A DNA stretch of 64,000 nucleotides from Synchiropus splendidus (taxonomy: Eukaryota > Chordata > Actinopteri > Syngnathiformes > Callionymidae). Position 1 is the first letter of the stretch; each line of letters opens with the position of its first letter. This document shows positions 39,917 through 50,064 of the stretch, one piece after another. Location of the stretch: assembly GCF_027744825.2 (NCBI RefSeq), contig NC_071338.1:27093501-27157500 (forward strand), given 5' to 3'. The notes beneath the pieces are model-generated. The model did not search any database. It was not told the DNA's origin and was given only the letters and a program-made list of their open reading frames with translations. A program made the position numbers and the translations under genes.

Positions 39917-40019
39917 TAAGAATAAGAATAAGAATAAGAATAAGAATAAGAATAAGAATAAGAATAAGAATAAGAATAAGAATAAGAATAAGAATAAGAA
40001 TAAGAATAAGAATAAGAAT
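39917..40019. repeat. (TAAGAA)17 hexanucleotide repeat
   Basis: About 103 bases of near-perfect TAAGAA units. One plus-strand frame reads alternating Arg-Ile and one minus-strand frame Leu-Phe without stops; these are repeat artefacts, not proteins. The purity suggests recent expansion or active slippage. Confidence 0.97.
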
Positions 40020-42429
40020 TGATGATGGTGTGGTGATTCAAAATTCAATCTCTCTTATACATTGCAATGACATTTGATATGTGTATGACCAACATCTCCT
40101 GTACATCGCATTGCAACATTATTGATACATTACAGAGCGGTGTCAACATTTCTACATACATTTCAGTGATGAAAAAGGAACAGCATGAAGAAGAGTTCTT
40201 TTAATTTCTGCCCTCATTCCACCTTTTCTGATTTTCCAGGGACAACAGAGAGTATGTTTAGCTGTGTGTATGCTTGTCTCTGTGTGATACCCTTAAAGTT
40301 GTGTGTTACCGTTCTTCAGTTGTGAGTTATCGTCTCGTCGTTTCCCAAGAGAAATCTTGCCGTTCCTGAGTTAGATGCATTTTCTTGAAAACCCTCATTG
40401 TTGTTTAGATTTTTCCTTTGTCGACGAGTTCCACATTTTCACTCCGACTATTGTGGTGTACATTAGTCTCAATGTGGTTCAAGCATATGGTTGGTAGAGG
40501 TTCCCTCATCTCCTCAGCTCCTTCTCATCAAAAGTTAGTTTAAACAGTCCTAGTAGATGATCTGGTAGAAGTCCAAACTTACAGCTGGAACTTTTAGCCT
40601 TTTCTGACCATTGGTGCCTGAATAGCACGCTGATCATAGTGCCATCAAACTGGTTTCCATGAAACGTGTTACAATAAATGATTTCGGGCGAAAAATCACA
40701 TTTATCCACATCTCGCAAATTGCACCTTTGGATTGTTCCCCCCTCAACGGACATAGGGACGCTATGATTCCAAAACCTGGCAAAAGTAGTTCCGTAATTT
40801 TGTCAGTAAAGAGTTCATTTATATGTGCTCTGAAATGTGCTTCATATAATGACAATAATAATAACAATTTATTTGATGTTTCAGTGGGCAATACAGTGAA
40901 CACACGTCTCAACTACATCCTCCAACGCCGGGTTCATTCTGGAAGGTGTGAACTGATCTTTTTTCAACAACTGTCCCAGTTGACTGTGCCACTGGCTATA
41001 AAGAAATTCACCTCGTACATATTAACCCCTCATTTATGCCAGTAGCACGCAGTGTAGATGATGTTCTGCTGTCCTGCGGTCGATGCGCTTTCATGATATG
41101 ACCACCAGGCAAGTACTAGTACAGCTCAGAGGCATTCCAGAAGTGGCCAGGTGCTTCACATGGCTCTAAATACATGCCACTTTCATTTTTCTCGCAGACC
41201 ACACAGTTCAGCATCATTTCAAAGAACTCTGAATTGTTCAGGCATGAAGTCAGTCGATGATAAGCCAATTGGGTGTTGGGTGTAAATTCTCAACTGCAAT
41301 ATGCAGTTTAAGGACCACACATTACGCTGATGCATCACCATAGCAACGAAGCCAGAGATACAGGCACCAAGACAGGCAGACAGTCCAAATAATGTTTTGC
41401 TGGTGTTGAACTGCTCAAGTTCAGTCATCACCAAACATCAAGAGGATTGTGATTGGAGTTCTCAATCTGGGAGGTGGCACAAATGCCACAATATCATTTT
41501 AATGTGATGCTATATGCAGTCTATACAAACACAAAATATATAAAGAGATTTTAATATATCAACATGTTTGCCATGAAACGTATAGAGCAAACACTATTTT
41601 TTATTATTTAACGTAACACAACTGATCAATTTCTGTCAAGATAAACACATTCAAAGCAAAGGAAGAATGTGACACACGTGAGTTTTAAGTTTTATTTTCT
41701 TTTAAAGAAGCTGGAAAATTCTGGATTTTGGAAGCCTTTGAGAGGATTTGCAGCATCTTGTGAAAGCTAATATTTCCCCTCACTTCTTGACACAGCAGTA
41801 GTTTCCATAAAAGCTGATCACATTGTTACGGCCACCTGATCTTATGCTCTCGCAGCAGGTTTGGTGGCTGAGAAGCCCACCTCATCTTCGCTTTCTTCAG
41901 TGTTCTGTCTGTAATTGGGTTGGATCAGTCCAAGAAAACACTGCATGCTTAAAGCTCCCATTGTTACATTCTCTTACCTAATGGCCACACAGCTTGAGGC
42001 CTTTTCAACTACATTAGCTCTTATTGAATCACAGAGCCCTGTCATTATAAATAAGACAAATTTAATTGATCCAGTCTATAAAAATCTCTCTGCCTCTCTA
42101 CAGGACTAGTTTTTCTTCTTTCCTTCCACCTAGGAGAGAGGACCACCGCATGCTGCTTGAGGAAATTTGGTTTATAATTTGCCAAACTAGAAATAAAGGA
42201 TGCAGCGGAAGAAAGGTTGAATTAGATCAAGAGGGTTTGGTAATCTGTCAGAGGCAGAGCTCTGAGGGAGTCAAGGTCAGTGAGCAGTGACTGCAAGCAA
42301 CAAATGTTGTCTGAGAAAATGTTCAGCTGCAATAATAATGAATAGGGGCACACGATTACTGTTTTTGAACAGAGAAGTACCGACTATCGAAGTGATACCA
42401 ACACTGTTATAATTTTTAATAGTCAATAT
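40020..42429. other. Non-coding stretch, nothing recognised
   Basis: Open frames at 40659-41045 (plus, 128 codons) and 40506-40912 (minus) overlap each other and lack domains or splice context. No repeat recognised. Confidence 0.5.
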
Positions 42430-42470
42430 CAGGGGTCTGCAACCGTTTGGATTAAACGCAAAAGATACCA
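42430..42470 (+). repeat. hAT-like terminal motif, fragment
   Basis: TCAGGGGTCTGCAACCGTTT matches the CAGGGGTC.GCAACC.TTT start common to a class of hAT elements. The following text is diverged and the mate end is not visible. Confidence 0.35.
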
Positions 42471-42478
42471 CATTTTAA

Positions 42479-42526
42479 AAAATTAGATTAGATGGCCTTT
42501 ATTGGACCCACAGTGGGCAAATTCAA
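42479..42526 (-). mobile_element. 3' tail of a non-LTR retrotransposon, truncated
   Basis: Read on the minus strand, AATTTGCCCACTGTGGGTCC leads into AATAAAGGCCATCTAATCTA and then an A-rich end. This resembles the familiar 3' end of fish L2/Rex-type LINEs (AATTTCCC..GGGGATCAATAAAGT.TCTATCTA). Only about 50 bases survive. The would-be body (to the right on the plus strand) is cut off by the element starting near 42543. Confidence 0.4.
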
Positions 42527-42542
42527 CAAAAATGTGATCTTA

Positions 42543-43080
42543 TAGGGATGGGTGATATGATGACATTAAGATCATGAATGATTCAAATATGTTGACAATC
42601 TGCCAAATTGAGGAGATCGTATGGATCGTCCCTGTCTCATTCTATAAGCTATACATGTAGATCTATGCTGACGTGCTCCCCTGACTCGACGCGCTGCCGT
42701 GAGTCGCCGCACTTTCGTTATAAGCGCACATCGTCCTGCCACACTCGCCATCGGAGGAAAACGCAACTTTAAGTGTTTTTATCTTATATGTCTCTAACTC
42801 CACTACACACTACACACTAAAGACATCTTACGTTCGTACGCACCGTCACAGCAGAATGATGGAAATAACGTTGCAAAATAAGTTAAATAAGTCAGATAAA
42901 GTTGACAAAATGGTTTTCCTGGCGAACAATCTGTGACAGGAATCTTCTCCTAAGTTATCTGTTTGGTTGCAAACTTGCAAACCCGTTTCAAAATACACAT
43001 AAAATAGTGATGAAATCTAAATTGTAATTTCATTATTAAAAATTGTGATTTGATATTTGTGCCATGTCACCCACCTCTAC
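42543..43080. mobile_element. Non-autonomous DNA transposon with terminal inverted repeats
   Basis: The left end TATAGGGATGGGTGATATGA and the inverse complement of the right end, AGTAGAGGTGGGTGACATGG, align with TAGRGRTGGGTGAYATG in common. The termini enclose about 540 bp with no coding capacity. The middle (42660-42760) is unusually CpG-rich for this window. The solo end at 5511-5588 shares the same terminal motif, so at least two members are present. No clear target-site duplication can be read, and the superfamily is not assigned. Confidence 0.6.
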
Positions 43081-44738
43081 TTTCTTCTGATTCTACTTGT
43101 TAAAACAACCAAATGCAACCAAAAGAACCTCAGTGCATGTGTATTGGCCAAATCTCACATTTGAAGCACTGAACTTATTAAAGAAATAATTACTATATAG
43201 TTGGACTAAAGCAAAATAAAACTCAGCCCATTATATGTGAAAAAGTATCACCTTGAACTCCAAAATAACTGCAACAAAGTCGTCAACACTGAAATAGCAT
43301 TAAATAAAACGTTGAATGACCATGAAGAACAGCGTGATGAAGTACAAGACAGGACGACTCCAAAACAAAGAAATGTCTCTTTTGTACTCTCTAATCACGT
43401 ATCGAGTCATGGAATATTTAACATGGAATATAGTATTTGACTTATTGTCTGATAAAGTGTTAAAACTGGGAGATTAATCTGTGGAACCTGGAACACCAAG
43501 CCCTCACAAGCCCGTATGTACAAGCGGGTACATTTTCGTGTGCAAAGGGAACATAGTTTTTTTTTTTTTTTTTACATTGACTACTGTCCAACAAGCTGTA
43601 TATGCGTTGGGGTGTAACTGCTGTTGGTACCCATATCCCCTTTGGGATTCCTAGCGTAGAGCACCAGAGTTCCCAAAGGGGGGTTGTGATTCCTTTTGGT
43701 GGTAGAAATACACTTCTGTGGGTAACTGCGCGAGATGTAGCATCCAAAACTCTTAGGTAGAAACACAATATTACTCTTCAGGAACAGCTTTGCTAGTAAA
43801 ACAAATACTTTGCTCATTCCAGTGTTTGAAAAATGATACAAAACAAGGGGCAAGTTGTGAAAGTTTACATGGCATACAGTAACTCTGTGGGCTCTCAATC
43901 ATCAATTTCAAAAAACAAGAAAACTTTTTAACGCTTTTTTCTGCAAAGCATTTGTGCACTTACATTCACCCATCACCCGCATAATCCTTTTACTGAAATA
44001 TTGAGCTCAGTGTGAAAAGCGGATCATTAACTAAAATAAATATCATATCCAGGGTAAAATCCACGGATTGAACAGAGCTGAACATAAAACTTCCCTTAAA
44101 CTCGGATGCTGAGAAAGGGAAGTGATAATAAGGAGAGAACTGGTGGGTAAATGCTGAAGTAATCCTACCAACAGTTTCCCCTGTGAAGGACTGAACAATT
44201 CTGAGAGACTAGATATTAAAGCAGAACGGAATATTGAATACATGCGTACATGCAGCTGTGCGCGCGTGCGTGCTCTATCTATATATTCAATGTTATTGCC
44301 GAAGGAGTAGAAAGCGAACCTACAGTATATTACATATTTATTCTCAATACATCTTACTGTGAACTTACGATATTTGTACTCATCCTGAAACTGTGTTTAC
44401 TTTCTTGATCGTAGTTTGACTTTGCAGCACGATTCAAGGAACAAAGATTAATGATTAAAATATGTATGTTAAGAAGAAAACGATTGGAGAGGTTTGAAGT
44501 CAGGAGTCGGAAGTGTTCCATCCTCCAAATCAACTTTCACGCTCGACAAAATGATGAATACTAATTAATGTAAGATGAGTGATTGCCTGAAGAAATAGGG
44601 GACTGCTCAATTAAAGAATGCCTTGAGCAACTTTGCAGTCTTTCTAATTAAATTCACCTGGCCTTTAACCTCCTCCTCCATTTCCTCATCCTCCCATGAG
44701 GTTTCTAAGTAGTTTGTGTGGCACATCACATTTGAATT
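43081..44738. other. Non-coding stretch with a small hairpin
   Basis: A run of 16 T lies at about 43558-43573. The hairpin at 43637-43681 is listed separately. No gene recognised. Confidence 0.5.
43637..43681. repeat. 11-bp inverted repeat
   Basis: CCCCTTTGGGA (43637-43647) and TCCCAAAGGGG (43671-43681) are exact inverse complements separated by 23 bases. The loop is long and no terminator or RNA role is implied. Confidence 0.8.
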
Positions 44739-45963
<1,225 letters not shown>

Positions 45964-45971
45964 CACCCTAC

Positions 45972-46420
45972 CAGGCTTTTAGCTAGAGGGCGTCTTGGGC
46001 GTCGTCCCTAAACTGCAAAACATGAAAAAGTGGGAGCCCTCCAGCACTCAATCCGGATGCCCTGTTTCCTCAGCAGGACGCCCGAAATGTATTATTGTAT
46101 TATCCTGTATAATGCCCAACTCGTGGTGTCATCTCACTGGTTTAAATTAAATTGTGTTTCCACCCGGTAATTTCGCCGAATAAGATCCAAATTCGCAGAT
46201 TCTCAAACCTTTCGCAACTGTAATTTGGCCATTGTGGTCGCCATCTTTGTTTACGCTGATGACAAGAGGAAACCACAGATAAGTTCCAAACTGTAAACAA
46301 TTGTTCACAAAACTAACTCATTGTTTTCTAATCGGAGGAATATTTGGCGCTGAGGGACGGGGTTTTGAATTGGGGCCGGGGTTTTGGACGCCCTGTTTCA
46401 AAATCCTAGCTAAAAGCCTG
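45972..46420. mobile_element. hAT-like miniature element with TIRs and probable 8-bp TSD
   Basis: The left terminus CAGGCTTTTAGCTAG (45972-45986) and the right terminus CTAGCTAAAAGCCTG (46406-46420) are perfect 15-bp inverted repeats. Similarity continues inward to GGGCGTC on both sides, with small gaps. Flanks read CACCCTAC (45964-45971) and TTCCCTAC (46421-46428), an 8-bp duplication matching at six positions. A CAG-starting TIR with 8-bp duplication is the hAT signature. The 449-bp body has no transposase and is non-autonomous. Confidence 0.75.
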
Positions 46421-46428
46421 TTCCCTAC

Positions 46429-48079
46429 TATGCTTCACTACATCACTAAAAATCAAGTCAAGAATGTTGCAGGGAAGGCAGCGCCACCCAAAGCAAAAAG
46501 AAGACAGTACGGGAAGATCCAAACCACAAAGGTCATCCCTACTTCTTGACACATACTAGACTACTGAACTGAATGTGGCGTATAAACCACCCAACCACCA
46601 CTATGTTGTTATGCCATGTCAAGTAGTAAAGAACAATGGAAGGATAATGAAGAGTGACTTCACCGATGGCTGAGAGACTGTAACAAGTGAGTGTCTAATA
46701 CTTCTAATTCAAAAAGTAATTAATAAAAAAATGCAAAATACAAAACAGACTCAAACATTATAACCAAAGATCCCACATTTAGATTGGAACCATATGGAGA
46801 CAAACTATGAACCATTTGTATTTGTAACAATGGGGAAATTATTTCTCACATTTGCTTGCACATACTTTTGGAATATACTGTATGAGAACAGAAAAACTCT
46901 CAGTATGTCTGTACTACTACAAATGAGCTGGAGAACAAGTTCCAGCAGCGCATTCCTCTTCTTCTCATATGCAGTTTCATTCTTCAACTTGATGGGACAT
47001 TTCAGAAGCTCGATGTTGAGAGTATATGCAGAGAAAAACTCAAAAAAGGGAGAAAGGCTTTTGCATACAGCCGTAGCCAAAATTGACTATAGATTCACAA
47101 AAACCCATCTTTTTTTTTTTTCAACCGAGTGCACAAGATGAAACTATAATGGTACAAACCCAAAACAGCTGCATTTTCCTCTCAAGAACTGAATTCACCA
47201 TCAGAAGTCCAAGATTCTCTCAGCTATGCATTTAACATCTGCAGGGGATGAATCTCATCCCCACTGATCATTCTTCTCAATTCCAGTAGCCTCCACGGCA
47301 TGAAAACCTGTATCAGGGCCACACACTTGTCATACAACGGTGGCGATCACTCAAAGCTCTATAGGCCTTAAAAGAAAACCAGCTTTGATGCAAATGCAAA
47401 AAATAGCATACAATCGCTACATCATTTTACTATTATAACATACCAATGTTGGTTCAGCTACCATCTCGTAGAACTTCTTTCAGAATATCAATTTGAGATT
47501 ACCATTCCACATTTTACTGCTAAAACTAAAATCTGTTAATTTCACTCATTCAGTTTCTCCATGAATTTGTGTCAGTAAATCAAAAATATTAATGATTTTT
47601 CAACAACTTGTTCTTTGAGACGCTCTCAGCCTCAGCAGATCCTAAATATTTACATTTTTTACATTTCTGTCTCACTTTGACTGAAATAGACATTTTAAAT
47701 CCGTGAAGTCTATAATGGAGGACTACAAAGAAAAAAGCAGGAGTCAAAGGCACAGCAGAGAAACCGGGGAATTGTCAGACACTATTTGCCTTGGGACTCA
47801 GTCTGCCCGCACCTGATCTTTTTTGACGGTTGTGTGGCTGTGATTTTACACTGTCTGAGACATAAATTCACATCCAGAACTCTTGTTACCAGTCCGGCAT
47901 AATCCATTTAAGAAAAACACCCAAAGGGATGAAAATCAAAGTAAATAAGATTTCAGATGCAGCAATGTGCATTTCTGCTTTTCTATATGATCCGGCTATT
48001 TAAGGGTTAGAATTTGGTGGAATGGAACAAGCACAGCATACAGTACAACCAGAGCAGTGTAGGCTGAAGTGTAGCTTAC
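46429..48079. other. Non-coding stretch, nothing recognised
   Basis: Open frames at 46794-47141 (plus) and 46805-47080 (minus) overlap and lack domains. No repeat identified. Confidence 0.5.
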
Positions 48080-48135
48080 CATATTTTCATCATTACTGAC
48101 TGGATGAGACCCTTTGGCGTCATGTTCGGAAAGTC
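48080..48135 (-). CDS. Candidate internal coding exon of an unidentified gene
   Basis: On the minus strand a long pyrimidine tract (TTGTTTTTTTCCTTTTTTAG) ends at 48136. Fifty-six bases later AAATATG|GTAAGCTAC is a good donor. Two of three frames are open. The more protein-like one takes two leading bases (GA), then reads LSEHDAKGSHPVSNDENM, ending in phase 0 at the donor. The alternative reads DFPNMTPKGLIQSVMMKI plus W. This is the best paired splice signal in the window. The gene is not recognised. The 56-nt length and polar SNDEN-type composition would suit an alternatively spliced cytoplasmic or linker exon. Everything beyond the sequence signals is inference, and a chance pairing remains possible. 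Confidence 0.35.
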
Positions 48136-48640
48136 CTAAAAAAGGAAAAAAACAAGGATGAGTAAAACCCAGTATTCAAGAACCGGTCTGTTCCGATCAA
48201 GGAGCTTGAATAGCTTCAATTTCACTTTGCATGGCATGCTGTGATGTCTTTTTGATTTTAGGATGGTAGTATTTTTGTTTTGTTTGTTTAATTATTTCAA
48301 TATTTTTTGTGTGTGGTGTTTTTAGGTGTCAGTCCATTACAAGTATAACTGAATATAAAGCGTAATTTGAGCAAATATACAACTTTAAGTAAGAACATGT
48401 GGTTTAAAAGGCACAGACTGAAGTTTGCATTGGAAAATAAAAGTCACCTTTTCAGACTTTGCCTATAAATAAATAAATATAATAAAAGGTGAAGAAAAAC
48501 TGGTGGGACTCTTGTTTAGCTTGGCATGAATCTCAGTTATGGTCGGAGAACTTTTCTAACTTTTCTTACATTGGGGACTATTGAAGGTTGGGTGGAAGCC
48601 TTAAATTTAAAATGAGGTAACTTGCCACAGCAATTGCTGA

Positions 48641-48844
48641 CAGCCTACATCAATAGCTACATTCAAAATGCTCTTTCCCAAGTCAAGGACAAATAAAGTG
48701 GTGTGGTTTAAATATAATGATGTAAAGTTCAGCATGGCAGATAACAGGGAGAGAAACGAATTCCCACCTGAGGTGAGTGACATCAAGATGAAAAGCCATT
48801 CTTTGACTTTCAAATGGAATTATCATGGCAACATTAAATTCTGA
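48641..48844 (+). other. 67-codon open frame with donor-like site, unsupported
   Basis: Open from after TGA at 48638 to TGA at 48842, with an ATG at 48668. A near-ideal donor CCTGAG|GTGAGTGAC falls at 48772/48773. A weak acceptor CTCTTTCCCAAG| at 48682 would define a 90-nt exon reading SRTNKVVWFKYNDVKFSMAD and then NRERNEFPPE. The opposite strand is also open (68 codons), which lowers the weight of this frame. No domain is recognised. Confidence 0.15.
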
Positions 48845-49085
48845 AACTTACAGCCAGGTTATGTTGGATGAACTAGATTAGCTTTCACATCTACAGTATC
48901 TTTTTACCAAAATTTCTTTAATGCTTTCAATACTTAACTGATCAAGTTAATTGATCAGTAATGTATGTAAATAATTGTGAAAGTCAGAACATTTATTTCT
49001 CCTCACAAACATGTCATTACCAGTGCAAATACTATTATTATTGATTATTCTGATCTTTCCTAAAATAGCACCCTCGCTTCTTAAG

Positions 49086-49255
49086 GTAGAGGCAGCATAA
49101 CCCAGATGGTAGAGAGGACGGTCGCCAGTTCCCCCGTTCCATTCCAGTTGCCAGACGTGTTTGCGTCCCTGAGCAAGACACTCAACCTGTGATGGTTCTG
49201 CTGGCATGCTGTGTTGCAGCCTACAGCCATCAGTGTGTGTCTGTGAATGTGTGTC
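49086..49255 (+). mobile_element. tRNA-derived SINE, degenerate
   Basis: An A-box-like GATGGTAGAGAGG (49105-49117) and a decayed B-box (CCGTTCCATTCC, about 49134-49145) are followed by the fish SINE core TCCCTGAGCAAGACACTCAA (49166-49185). The AGCCATCAGTGTGTGTCTGT and GTGAATGTGTGT tail text then follows. This order matches the common teleost SINE pattern GGTAGAGCGG ... GGTTCGAATCC ... TCCTTGGGCAAGACACTTAACCC ... CATCGGTGTGTGAATG. B-box decay suggests it is not transcribed. Target duplications are not evident. Confidence 0.7.
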
Positions 49256-49937
49256 CTGCAATGTGTTTTCTGCATCCTGCGGCCACACCATGTGCACAGT
49301 AGTGCCCTTTTTCAGAGAGAGCACATAAGTAGGTGACTAAATGACGGTGCCCCTTCATTCATTGTTTCAACAACAGAGCAGTCAGCGTTTCTGCTCGGAT
49401 TGTGACCAATGATGACAATGAAGAACAGAGTGATGTCTCCAAAACAAATGGAAAAATCACACTCTCTGATCATGTTGTGAATGTGTTCAGTAACCAGTAC
49501 ACATACGTATGCATATGCATGTGCACACACATTTCCGCTGGTGTAAAAGGACCCGTCAGGTGACTGTGACTGGATCAAATAATGCTTGACTTTTGTTGCA
49601 ACAATGGCTGCCATCTCAACTCAGATTTTGTTCAGTCGCTCCTGTGCAGGTGCATCTATAGGTGTGTCACACATATCACTCTCTTTTGGGAATGGAATTG
49701 GGTTGCAATCAAACCCGTTTACTTTGCGACCTTCAGGCACATAAAACTGAGAAAATAACATGTAGGATGCAAAAGAATAGCCCATCATCCCTCATCTCAT
49801 TTGATTTTCAACACATTGAAAACAATCTTTCATTCACAAGAGTGTTATGAAGTATCAAAATGTATTGTAAAGTATAAAATATGAGGAAATTATCTCATGA
49901 TGGCTACTGTAAAAATAAAGAGACAGTGGACACTTAC
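49256..49937. other. Non-coding stretch, nothing recognised
   Basis: No supported feature. Confidence 0.5.
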
Positions 49938-50064
49938 CCATGTGTATTTGAGTGTCATCAAGTATTACATTTGGATTGATGTTTGAATGGATGGTGACCA
50001 CGTTTATGGAAAATTGAATACATCTTAATGGATCATAATGTATTTGATGTGAAAACATTAGAGC
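49938..50064 (-). CDS. Candidate coding exon, phase-compatible with 48080-48135
   Basis: On the minus strand GTGCTTGTTAG|GCTC (50065/50064) and CACATGG|GTAAGTGTCC (49938/49937) bound 127 bases, open in one frame that includes HYDPLRCIQFSINVVTIHSN and then INPNVILDDTQIHM. It ends with one extra base (G). The next downstream candidate begins GA, so splicing would make a Gly codon and keep the LSEHDAKG frame. The donor is strong; the acceptor is mediocre and directly preceded by an in-frame TAG. Phase agreement has a one-in-three chance of being accidental. Unidentified product. Confidence 0.15.

Noticed and set aside
39850..40077. Arg-Ile / Leu-Phe repeat 'proteins'
   Set aside because: Artefact of the TAAGAA hexanucleotide repeat.
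40659..41045. 128-codon plus-strand open frame
   Set aside because: Low-complexity Asn run from AAT repeats, no domain, overlapped by two antisense frames.
49105..49145. Possible tRNA gene
   Set aside because: A- and B-box remnants belong to a SINE; no cloverleaf can be formed.
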